From the NCBI GenBank assembly GCA_018644665.1, contig JABGQA010000168.1, positions 20,939 through 84,938 on the forward strand: a stretch of DNA of 64,000 nt, read 5' to 3'. The notes under the pieces are model-generated. The model saw only the letters and a program-made list of their open reading frames with translations, had not been told where the DNA came from and made no database searches. The translations under genes and the position numbers were made by a program. The DNA is from Candidatus Poribacteria bacterium. GTDB taxonomy: Bacteria > Poribacteria > WGA-4E > GCA-2687025. Shown piece by piece: positions 34,429-42,310 of the stretch (positions are counted from its first letter, which is position 1; each line of letters starts with the position of its first letter).

Positions 34429-35465
34429 GCCGTCTCTCCCTCGGCCGGCGCCGCGCCGTGCGTGACGCGCGGGTCGAACGCGTCTCGGATCGCCTCGCCG
34501 GTGAAGATGAGCAGCACGAGCATCGTCGCGAGGGCCGCGAAGCTAGTGAGGCCGAGCCACGGCGCGTGCAGGTTGTTTCGTCCCTGCGTCACCATTTCAC
34601 CAAGAGACGCCGAGCCGGGCGGCAGCCCGAATCCCAGGAAGTCGAGCGCCGTCAGCGAGGTGATCGCCGCGCTCAGGTTGAACGGCAGGAAGGTGATCGT
34701 CGCGACGAGCGCGTTCGGCATGACATGGCGGAACATGATCACCAGGTTCGACACGCCCAGCGCGCGAGCCGCGCGCACGAAGTCCAGGTTCCGCGCGCGC
34801 AGCACTTCGGCCCGCACCACGGCGACGTATCCCATCCAACTGAACAGCAACAGAATCCCGAGTAGCCACCAGAATGTCGGTTGCACAACGCTCGCGAGGA
34901 TGATCAGCAGATAGAGTGTGGGCATCGCGGCCCATATCTCCATGAAGCGCTGGAAGCCGAGGTCGAGCCACCCGCCGAAGAACCCCTGCGTCACGCCCGC
35001 CGACACGCCGATCACGATGCTGAACAGCGTAAGGACGAGACCGAACAGGACCGAGATGCGGAACCCGTAGATGAGACGCGCCGCGACGTCGCGGCTTTGG
35101 TCGTCCGTGCCGAGCCAGTTCTCCCGCGACGGCGGCGCGGGCGCGGGCCGGCCGTGAACGACGGTTTTATACGAGTAGGGGATGGGCGGCCACACCATCC
35201 ACCCCTTCGCCTCGATCAACTCGACGACGTATTCGTCGTGGTAGTCGGCTTCGGTCGGGAAGTCGCCGCCGAAGCGCGTCTCGGGGTAGCTCTTGAGCAC
35301 CGGCACGAGCAGGTCGCCGTCGAACTTGACCAGCAGCGGCTTGTCGTTGGCGATGAACTCCGCGAACAGGCTCACGCCGAACAGCGCGCAGAAGGCGATG
35401 AACGACACATAGCCGCGTCGGTTCGCCCGGAAGTTCGCGATGCGGCGCCTGGTCTGCGGTGTCAC
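34425..35465 (-). CDS. yejE: ABC transporter permease (YejE-like)
   Basis: 346 residues. First membrane helix near the start (YVSFIAFCALFGVSLFAEF), a long periplasmic loop with GRPAPAPPSRENWLGTDDQSR (the DDP/DPP permease conserved segment), then helices and the EAA-type segment ALGVSNLVIMFRHVMPNA. Begins 3 bases after the yejB stop. Inner-membrane subunit pairing with YejB. Confidence 0.94.
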   Translation of the reverse strand: MTPQTRRRIANFRANRRGYVSFIAFCALFGVSLFAEFIANDKPLLVKFDGDLLVPVLKSYPETRFGGDFPTEADYHDEYVVELIEAKGWMVWPPIPYSYKTVVHGRPAPAPPSRENWLGTDDQSRDVAARLIYGFRISVLFGLVLTLFSIVIGVSAGVTQGFFGGWLDLGFQRFMEIWAAMPTLYLLIILASVVQPTFWWLLGILLLFSWMGYVAVVRAEVLRARNLDFVRAARALGVSNLVIMFRHVMPNALVATITFLPFNLSAAITSLTALDFLGFGLPPGSASLGEMVTQGRNNLHAPWLGLTSFAALATMLVLLIFTGEAIRDAFDPRVTHGAAPAEGETA

Positions 35466-35468
35466 CGA

Positions 35469-36590
35469 CTACACTTCCCTGCTCTCGAAGTCGATCCGTG
35501 GGTCGACCAGGGCATACGTCATGTCGCTGATGATGTTCATCACCAGGCCGAGCAAGGAGAAGAAGTAGAGCGACGCGAACATGATCGGGTAGTCGCGGCT
35601 GATGGCCGCCTCGTAGCCGAGAAGGCCGAGGCCGTCGAGCGAGAATATCACCTCGATCAGCAACGCGCCCGTGAAGAAGATGCGCACGAACGCGCTTGGG
35701 AATCCCGCGATAACGATGAGCATGGCGTTGCGGAACACATGACCGTACAACACGCGCCGTTCCCCGAGACCCTTCGCCCGCGCGGTCATGACGTACTGCA
35801 TGTGGATCTGGTCGATGAACGAGTTCTTCGTGAGCAACGTCAACGTGGCGAACCCGCCGACGACCATCGCCGTGATGGGCAGTGCGAGGTGCCAGAAGTA
35901 GTCGAGCACTTTGGCGAACACGCCCAGGTCTTCCCAGTTGTCGGACACCAGCCCGCGCAACGGGAACCACGAGAAGTACCGGCCCCCCGCGAACACGACG
36001 ATGAGCAACAGCGCGAATAGGAAGCTCGGTATCGCGTACCCGGCGGTGACGACGGCGCTAGTGGCGAGATCGAAGCGTGAGCCGTCTCTGACGGCTTTGG
36101 CGATGCCCAGCGGTATGGATGTCGCGTAGATGAGGAGCGTCGTCCACAGCCCGAGCGAGATGGACACGGGCATCTTCGAGAGGACCAGGTCGATCACCTT
36201 CCGGCCTTGGAAGAAGCTCTCGCCGAAGTCGAACGTCGCGTAGTTCTTCACCATGCGGAAGAAGCGGACATGGATCGGCTTGTCCATGCCGTACATCTTC
36301 TCGATGTCCTTGATGAGGTCCGGGTCGAGTCCGCGCGCTCCGCGGTACTTCGACTCGCCGCCAACCGAGGCGCTGCCGCCGGGCCGATTCTGCGTGGTCG
36401 ACGCGGCGGTCTCGCTCGATCCCGCGCCGGCGAACCGGCCGGTGGCGGCCATGGCGTGGCCGGACATCTGCGCGATCATCTGCTCGACCGGCCCGCCGGG
36501 GACGACCTGTATCACGAGGAAGTTGATGAGCATGATGCCGAAGAGGGTCGGCACGATGAGCAGGAGACGGCGAATGAGGTACGCGAGCAT
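35469..36590 (-). CDS. yejB: ABC transporter permease (YejB-like)
   Basis: 373 residues from ATG 36590; the extended frame upstream is non-coding. N-terminus MLAYLIRRLLLIVPTLFG..VVPGGPVEQMIAQMSG is characteristic of YejB. A central periplasmic insert (SETAASTTQNRPGGSASV) is followed by helices with GLWTTLLIYATSIPLGIAK and GERRVLYGHVFRNAMLIV (EAA loop). AGGA lies somewhat far (12 bases) before the start. First gene of yejBEF. Confidence 0.94.
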   Translation of the reverse strand: MLAYLIRRLLLIVPTLFGIMLINFLVIQVVPGGPVEQMIAQMSGHAMAATGRFAGAGSSETAASTTQNRPGGSASVGGESKYRGARGLDPDLIKDIEKMYGMDKPIHVRFFRMVKNYATFDFGESFFQGRKVIDLVLSKMPVSISLGLWTTLLIYATSIPLGIAKAVRDGSRFDLATSAVVTAGYAIPSFLFALLLIVVFAGGRYFSWFPLRGLVSDNWEDLGVFAKVLDYFWHLALPITAMVVGGFATLTLLTKNSFIDQIHMQYVMTARAKGLGERRVLYGHVFRNAMLIVIAGFPSAFVRIFFTGALLIEVIFSLDGLGLLGYEAAISRDYPIMFASLYFFSLLGLVMNIISDMTYALVDPRIDFESREV

Positions 36591-36723
36591 CGACGGCCGG
36601 TTCCTGCGTGGGCGGGCGGGATCGCTGCTAGCAAGGGTACCGGGCCGCGTTCGCGGCGGGCAAGGGCGCCGAGCGCGCCGGATGTGGTCCTGGGTAGTTG
36701 GTAAGTCGGAGGCGCGTGACCCA

Positions 36724-36881
36724 CACGCCTTCGCTATGTGGACGCGTGAACGGGTTCCCGTATTGGGAAGATGGCGATGGGGTTCCCCGGTCACCTCACG
36801 CCTTCGGCATGTGGACAGGTGGACGTCTTCCCTTACTGGGGAAGATGGAGAAGGGGTCTCCGCGTCACCTCACGCCTTCGG
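36724..36881 (+). repeat. Tandem repeat of about 73 bases with internal hairpins
   Basis: Two near-copies (36724-36796 and 36797-36870) plus an 11-base start of a third (36871-36881), each opening CACGCCTTCGG/CT. Each full copy holds TTCCC-(N5-6)-GGGAA; the second copy keeps pairing with different loop bases. The copies differ by substitutions, so they are old or diverging. They lie in the about 400-base gap between yejB and the antitoxin gene, with no clear promoter visible there. Confidence 0.7.
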
Positions 36882-36990
36882 TGACCAACGGTCCGTGACC
36901 ACACCCGAGCGGGCCGGGCGTCGGCTTTGCGCGTCGCGTCGCTTGGCGTAACATCTCCCCACCTGGGGCCCGGCAACGGAGGGGACGAAG

Positions 36991-37269
36991 ATGTCCGCTG
37001 TGACGCGTGAGCAGTTGCACGCCATGATCGACGACCTGACCGAGGAGGATCTGGTCCGCGCCGAGACGGCGCTTGCCGCCATCGGCGATCTGGCGGGTAG
37101 GCAGGCCGACGAATTCGACAGGAAGATGCTTGCGGAGGGGTTCTTCGTGAGCGTGCCGCCTCCCCTGACGGAGGAGAAACACCGCGCAATCCACGAACGC
37201 ACGCCGGTGACGATCCGCGGCGGGCCGGTGTCTCAGACGATCATTGAAGACAGGCGCGCGCGTGGCTGA
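36991..37269 (+). CDS. Antitoxin-like protein, orphaned copy
   Basis: 92 residues, GGAGGGG upstream of the ATG. Begins MSAVTREQLHAMIDDLTEED and ends PVSQTIIEDRRARG; the latter matches antitoxins that precede PIN toxins. Paralogous to 37307-37579 with the same N- and C-terminal signatures. It has no toxin after it: only a few codons of one remain (see 37262-37306). Confidence 0.78.
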   Translation: MSAVTREQLHAMIDDLTEEDLVRAETALAAIGDLAGRQADEFDRKMLAEGFFVSVPPPLTEEKHRAIHERTPVTIRGGPVSQTIIEDRRARG

Positions 37270-37306
37270 CGACTTCCTGGTCCCAGAGTATGAGAGGAGG
37301 CCGCGT
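37262..37306 (+). pseudogene. Remnant of a PIN toxin start
   Basis: After antitoxin copy 1, the sequence GCGTGGCTGACGACTTCCT matches, with one mismatch, the start of the intact toxin at 37572 (GCGTGGCTGACTACTTCCT). Reading VADDFLV matches the intact VADYFLD. The frame then runs directly into the Shine-Dalgarno and start of antitoxin copy 2. A deletion probably removed the rest of toxin 1. Confidence 0.65.
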
Positions 37307-37579
37307 ATGGCGGCCGTGACGCGCGAGCAGTTGCACGCGATCATCGACGACCTGACCGAGGGCCACTTGGAGGACGCGCGGGAGGCGTTGAGTCGCATAT
37401 CCGAGCAGGTGGATCGCCGGGCGCTAGACCAACAGTTGCTCGCCGCCGGCGTGCTCGTTAGCGTACCCCCGCCTATAACCGACGAATTCAGGCGCGAGTT
37501 CCGCGAACTCACGCGCCTCGATATCCCCGACGAGCCCGTGTCGCAGACCATCATCGAGGACAGGCGCGCGCGTGGCTGA
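37307..37579 (+). CDS. Antitoxin partner of the PIN toxin
   Basis: 90 residues, AGGAGG 6 bases before the ATG. Begins MAAVTREQLHAIIDDLTEGH; C-terminus EPVSQTIIEDRRARG would wrap into the PIN toxin. Its stop lies inside the toxin start (8-base overlap), the usual order of a type II toxin-antitoxin pair. Nothing in it resembles a clear DNA-binding domain, though the N-terminal helices may serve that role. Confidence 0.85.
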   Translation: MAAVTREQLHAIIDDLTEGHLEDAREALSRISEQVDRRALDQQLLAAGVLVSVPPPITDEFRREFRELTRLDIPDEPVSQTIIEDRRARG

Positions 37580-38027
37580 CTACTTCCTCGACAGCAGCGC
37601 GATTGTGAAGCGATACGTCACGGAGCCCGGGTCGGGTGTCGTGGATAGCATCCTGGCGCCCGAGATCGCGTCTACGCGCTACATCGCAGAAACGGCGATC
37701 GTCGAGGTCATCGCCGCGCTACACAGACGCAGCCGCAGAGCAGAAGTCGGCGACGGCGGGTCCTCCCAAATCGCGCGATTTCGACACGAGCTGCCCCGGC
37801 TCGCGTCCATCGTCGCCGTGTCCGGCGAGGTGATCCAGTTCGCGTCCGAGTTGGCGGCTCGTCGCATCCTGCGCGGCTACGACGCCGTGCAACTCGCGGC
37901 TGCTTGCGTCGCGTCCACGGAGCGTGTAGAGCGTGGGAGCCCGCCGTTGGTCATGGTCTCTTCCGACGTGGAACTCAACGCCGCCGCCGTGGCCGAAGGC
38001 CTCGACGTCCTAGATCCGACTGGCTGA
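37572..38027 (+). CDS. PIN-domain ribonuclease toxin (VapC-like)
   Basis: 151 residues from GTG. The acidic active site is visible: DSSAIVKRY (Asp and Ser pair), the Glu of AIVEVIAAL, GYDAVQLAAA, and SSDVELNAAA. PIN toxins cleave RNA, often tRNA or rRNA. Translationally coupled to the preceding antitoxin. Sequence looks intact, so the pair may be active. Confidence 0.92.
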   Translation: MADYFLDSSAIVKRYVTEPGSGVVDSILAPEIASTRYIAETAIVEVIAALHRRSRRAEVGDGGSSQIARFRHELPRLASIVAVSGEVIQFASELAARRILRGYDAVQLAAACVASTERVERGSPPLVMVSSDVELNAAAVAEGLDVLDPTG

Positions 38028-38131
38028 GACCACCTACCCGTGTCGCCGTGTCACTCGCGAGCGGCTCCCGCCACACCGGTGACCGGAGCGTAGCCGGATG
38101 GACTGCGTGTCCGTTGCGACCACGCGACGCC

Positions 38132-40021
38132 TCAGCGATAGAACGAATACACCCGCACGCCGAACGCCAGCCGGATCAGCACCCACCCGCCCCCAACGAT
38201 GTACTCGCCCAGCAGCAGGCCCATGAACAGCGGCGCCGCCTTCCGGTAGTACCGCATGCCGCCGAAGCGGAGCAACGCGAACTTCACTGCCCAACTGATG
38301 AACACCGAGAACCACAACCACCCGAACGTCCACTGACTGCTCGCGACGGCATAGCCCGCCGGATGCAAAGGCCACCCGGGAAACGCGCCGCGTAGCAGCC
38401 ACAGCCCCGTGGTGATGCCGAACCCAACCAGCATGAACGCCGACGCCGGCACGTCCGTCGTGGATGGATGATAGAGCCAGCGGCGCAGCAGGTCGTACGA
38501 AACGCTTCCGAGCCCCGGATTCGCGCCCACCGTGTACGACACGTGCAGGTAGGCGCAGAAGGCCCAGAGCGTTCCCGCGACCGTCGCGAGGAGGATCGCC
38601 ACGGACATCCAGCCGCGACCGACGCTTGAATCGCGCGCCAGCTTGAACCCCTCCATCGCGTGCGGCATCGGATTCGCGCGCGAGCCGCGGTTGAACGCCG
38701 CGAACATCGCGAATCCCGTCAGACTGCCGGGCGAGAAGCGTCGCGTCCCGAACACGTCGTCGATGACGTGATGCGGCGTCGCGACGAACATCTCGTGGGT
38801 CGGCGGGCCGACCTCTGCCCGCACGCGTGTGATCGCCAGCGACAGCCAGAAATACACCGCGAAATACAGCAGCGCTGGGAGCACACCCATCCCCACCCGC
38901 GCGCCAAACGCGAGAAGGAGGCCGCCCGACACGCACACTCCCAGCGCCGGCCAGCCGACGCCCCCCTGCGCGACCCCCCTCAGCAGTCGGCGCACGTTGC
39001 CCGACACGTGCCGTCGCGCCGCCACCAGCGCCAACACGGCAAGCGCCATGTACGCGCCCGCGCCCTGCGGGCCGGCGTACGGGAACCCCGGCATGCCGTA
39101 TACACCGACGACGCGGCCGAGAACGCGCTCCAGCTTCCACACGATGTAGCAGAACCAGAGTGAGAACGAGACGTCCAGCGGCATGAGGAACGCCAGGCCC
39201 AGGCCGAAGGGCAGGACGTACAGCGGCGTCCATCCGAGGGCGTTCCAGGGCGGCGCGGTGAAATACACGCCGAGGTCCACCTTCCGCACGGGGATCCCGG
39301 GGGCGGCGGGGTAGAACACGTGGAGACCGTTTGTCAGGTCGATCACGGCCGCGATCGCGAAGCCTGCCCACATCGCGCGGTTACGCAACAGCGGCCGCTC
39401 GGAACTGACCAGCGCCATCGGGAGCCGGACGATCGGGAACGTCAGGCGCTCCCTGTATATCCACTGTCCGGCCAGCATGCCGTTGAGGCTGATCATCGCC
39501 AGCGCGAGCAGGGACATGAGAACGGTCCACCACAGCGCCGGCCGCGCCCAGTCGTGGAAGTGCTCCCACGTCGCGAAACGCGCGCGGCCGTCGTAGAAAT
39601 GCGCGAGGCTATCGACGTCGTCCGATGTCAGCCAACGCGGCAGGTACGAGTGGAACAACTCCTTCCACTCGTTCTCGGCCGAGGCGTACCAGAACCCGTT
39701 TGGGACGGTCGGGATGACGGTCTGGAGCATGTCGTGACCCGCCAACGCGGACGCGATGGCGAGCATCACGTAGACGACCAGCAACTCGCCCGGAGTCAGG
39801 GCGAAGCGTGGCCAGTACCGGCGCAACGCCATGTTCAGCGCCGTGACCGCTGTCAGCGTGATGACGACGTTGAACATGAGCGCGAACGTAGTCGGGAGCG
39901 TGCTCCAGTAGATCAGGTGGTTCGACATGATGAAGTAGGAGTTCGGCGGGATCAGCAGCAGGCCGAGGACAAGGCCTCGGAACGGCGGACGCTGTGCTGG
40001 AGCGTGCAAGTGCAAGCGCAT
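38132..40021 (-). CDS. DUF6785-type multi-pass membrane protein
   Basis: 629 residues with many membrane helices. The N-terminal part includes PNSYFIMSNHLIYWSTLPTT and LTPGELLVVYVMLAIASALAGHD, which I recall from DUF6785/DUF6784 proteins common in Planctomycetes and Poribacteria-type genomes. It has soluble loops (KELFHSYLPRW, VLGRVVGVYGMPGFPYAG). Inner-membrane; function unknown. Not in an obvious operon. Confidence 0.82.
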   Translation of the reverse strand: MRLHLHAPAQRPPFRGLVLGLLLIPPNSYFIMSNHLIYWSTLPTTFALMFNVVITLTAVTALNMALRRYWPRFALTPGELLVVYVMLAIASALAGHDMLQTVIPTVPNGFWYASAENEWKELFHSYLPRWLTSDDVDSLAHFYDGRARFATWEHFHDWARPALWWTVLMSLLALAMISLNGMLAGQWIYRERLTFPIVRLPMALVSSERPLLRNRAMWAGFAIAAVIDLTNGLHVFYPAAPGIPVRKVDLGVYFTAPPWNALGWTPLYVLPFGLGLAFLMPLDVSFSLWFCYIVWKLERVLGRVVGVYGMPGFPYAGPQGAGAYMALAVLALVAARRHVSGNVRRLLRGVAQGGVGWPALGVCVSGGLLLAFGARVGMGVLPALLYFAVYFWLSLAITRVRAEVGPPTHEMFVATPHHVIDDVFGTRRFSPGSLTGFAMFAAFNRGSRANPMPHAMEGFKLARDSSVGRGWMSVAILLATVAGTLWAFCAYLHVSYTVGANPGLGSVSYDLLRRWLYHPSTTDVPASAFMLVGFGITTGLWLLRGAFPGWPLHPAGYAVASSQWTFGWLWFSVFISWAVKFALLRFGGMRYYRKAAPLFMGLLLGEYIVGGGWVLIRLAFGVRVYSFYR

Positions 40022-40142
40022 CGGTGACCTCGGCTGCCTGTGAGCGCCATCTTACGTGTCATCCACGTCTGCGGCCAGCGGGCGGCCGACGTCGGGCGCT
40101 GGCAAGGGCAGTGTCGGCGGGGGCGAAGGGAGGAACGCGGGC

Positions 40143-41747
40143 CTAGTAGTACCCCCACCGGTCGTCGTCGTAGTAGTGCATCAGCACCGGTCGCAACAGC
40201 GTGTTTACGTGCGCGTCTACCTCGGCGGCGTCCCTGCCGAAGCGGAACATCGACGGGATCTGTTCAGCGGTGAGGAACAGGGTCTCGACGGTGACGTCGA
40301 GCGCGCCGATGTCGATCGGCCGGTCGGTAGCGAGGTTGAACCCCCAGTCTCCGAGTGACGGCACGTTCGTATGGTACGCGGCGACGTGCAGACCCGCAGC
40401 CTCCAAGGTTCGGTGGATCGACCAGAACGCCGCCCGCGCGAAGAACGGCGACGTGCTCTGCGTGACTACCGCGCCGCCCGGGTTGAGAACGCGCGCGACG
40501 AGACGATAGAACTCCACCGAGTACAGCTTCGATAGCGTCTCGTGGTTGGGGTCCGGCAGGTCGATGATGACCACGTCGAAGCCGCGACCCGCCTGCTCCA
40601 CGAACTTGTACCCGTCCTGAGTGACGACGTGGACACGCGGGTCGGTGAGCGCTCCCTCGTTGAGCGCGGCTATCTCGGGGTGGGTGCTGCACAACTCGAT
40701 GATCCGCGGGTCCAGGTCGACGAGGACGATCTCAACGACGTCCTGGTACCGCAACGTGTCGCGCGCGGCGAGGCCGTCGCCGCCACCGAGGATGAGCACG
40801 GACTCGCGGGACTCCGCCGCGCTCATCGCCGGGTGGACCAGCGCCTCGTGGTAGCGGTACTCGTCTACCGAGCTGAACTGTATCTGCCCGTCGATGAACA
40901 GCCTCAGGTCATTCCCCCGTTTGGCGACCACGGGAGCCTGCGAACTGGGCGCCTCCGGCTCGGGCCATGTCTTGCCCCGGCGGGTCACCGTCAACTTCTG
41001 GTAGGGCGACTGCTCCGATGTGATGGTGGGACTGTCGTAGAGCGCCCGCTCCAGCCCCGCAGTGATCGACGGTTCCCACGCGATCGCCAGTATCAGCGCG
41101 ACGCTCGCCGCGGCGGCTCCACCCGCGACGCCCAGCCGCCGCCGGATTCCCCCTTCGCTCTGCGGCACGAGGAGCGCTCCGGCGATGACGTTCACCAGGC
41201 CCATCACAAACCCGGTGCGCACGAGGCCCACGTACTTCAGCAGGATCAGCGGGAACGCGACGGACCCGACGAGCGCCCCAACGTAGTCGAACGCCAGCAC
41301 GTTCGCGAGCGCGATTCTCAGGCCTCCGCGTTCGTTGAGAATGCGGGTAAGGAGGGGGATTTCGAAGCCCACGAGCGACCCCACGACCACGATCACGCCG
41401 AACATCGACCACGAATACGCCGCGTCGCTCCCGACGACGACGTACATGCCGTACAGCGCCACCGCCGCCCCGCCCCCGACGATGCCCAACGCCACTTCAA
41501 CGAGGATGAACCGCTCTACCAGCTGCGACTTGATGTAGCGCGTGAGAAACGAGCCCAAGCCCATCGACACCATGAACAGGCCGATGGTGATCGAGAAGTG
41601 GTAGACGCTGTTGCCGAGCAGGTAGGACGAGATGGTGGCGATGATCAACTCGTAGACGATGGCGCACGCCGCCGCGAGCGCCATCGCGACCAGGAGCATG
41701 ATGGCTCCACCCCGCGCGGTGGGTCCGCGCTCAGCGTTCGCCTTCAT
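40143..41747 (-). CDS. Membrane-embedded polyamine aminopropyltransferase (spermidine synthase-like)
   Basis: 534 residues. The first half has about seven hydrophobic helices; the second half carries a SpeE domain: VLILGGGDGLAARDTLRY (motif I), EIVLVDLDPRIIELC, VVTQDGYKF, and DVVIIDLPDPNH (the catalytic Asp region). It would transfer aminopropyl groups to putrescine-like substrates at the membrane. It overlaps the DUF2617 gene by 4 bases. No adenosylmethionine decarboxylase is visible in the window. Confidence 0.93.
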   Translation of the reverse strand: MKANAERGPTARGGAIMLLVAMALAAACAIVYELIIATISSYLLGNSVYHFSITIGLFMVSMGLGSFLTRYIKSQLVERFILVEVALGIVGGGAAVALYGMYVVVGSDAAYSWSMFGVIVVVGSLVGFEIPLLTRILNERGGLRIALANVLAFDYVGALVGSVAFPLILLKYVGLVRTGFVMGLVNVIAGALLVPQSEGGIRRRLGVAGGAAAASVALILAIAWEPSITAGLERALYDSPTITSEQSPYQKLTVTRRGKTWPEPEAPSSQAPVVAKRGNDLRLFIDGQIQFSSVDEYRYHEALVHPAMSAAESRESVLILGGGDGLAARDTLRYQDVVEIVLVDLDPRIIELCSTHPEIAALNEGALTDPRVHVVTQDGYKFVEQAGRGFDVVIIDLPDPNHETLSKLYSVEFYRLVARVLNPGGAVVTQSTSPFFARAAFWSIHRTLEAAGLHVAAYHTNVPSLGDWGFNLATDRPIDIGALDVTVETLFLTAEQIPSMFRFGRDAAEVDAHVNTLLRPVLMHYYDDDRWGYY

Positions 41748-42289
41748 CGCACGCGGATCGTCGAGCGGGTGACGACCATCGCGAGGTCCTGCGGGTACGA
41801 GTGCGCCGTGCTAAGGCTCAGGATGCCGTCGTCCGCCTTCTCCACCCGTAGCAGCGTCATCGGCGACATCTGCGTCTCATCCGCCGGCGGGAAGAGGTGC
41901 AAGAGGCAATCATCATCGAGGTCGGCGACGAGTCTCGCTTGCTCGGCGCGTAGCGCCTCGGCGTCGTATCGCGCCGTATCGACGTGAATCTCATAGGACG
42001 CTGCGTCCCCGATCGCGCGCTCGATGCGAACCTGTGACAGATCGTGCGCGACCTCGACATCCGGGTCAGAGCCGGCCTCGCCGCTGCGGCACGTCAGAAC
42101 CTCGCTACACGTCGCGTCCCCGGCCGAGAACGAGAGGACGTGGCTGCTGCCGATGATCCAAAGGTCGGCGTCATACGCCGTCGTCGTGATGCGCGTCTCG
42201 CGGAACAGGCGGAACTGCCCGCGACGCGCGCGGGCGCCCGACAGCACGAGTCTCAGGTCGCTAAGCCGTTGGTCTACGTAGTCGCTCAC
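41744..42289 (-). CDS. DUF2617-like protein
   Basis: 181 residues. The motifs IIGSSHVLSFS, HLFPPADETQMSPMT and the end segment STAHSYPQDLAMVVTRSTIRV match the DUF2617 pattern (GSSHV; WHxYPQ..VxTxS). Known to accompany aminopropyltransferase genes. Overlaps the synthase gene; the amine oxidase gene lies 21 bases upstream. Function unknown, probably polyamine-linked. Confidence 0.78.
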   Translation of the reverse strand: MSDYVDQRLSDLRLVLSGARARRGQFRLFRETRITTTAYDADLWIIGSSHVLSFSAGDATCSEVLTCRSGEAGSDPDVEVAHDLSQVRIERAIGDAASYEIHVDTARYDAEALRAEQARLVADLDDDCLLHLFPPADETQMSPMTLLRVEKADDGILSLSTAHSYPQDLAMVVTRSTIRVR

Positions 42290-42310
42290 GCGAGGCTCCA
42301 GGGCATGACC

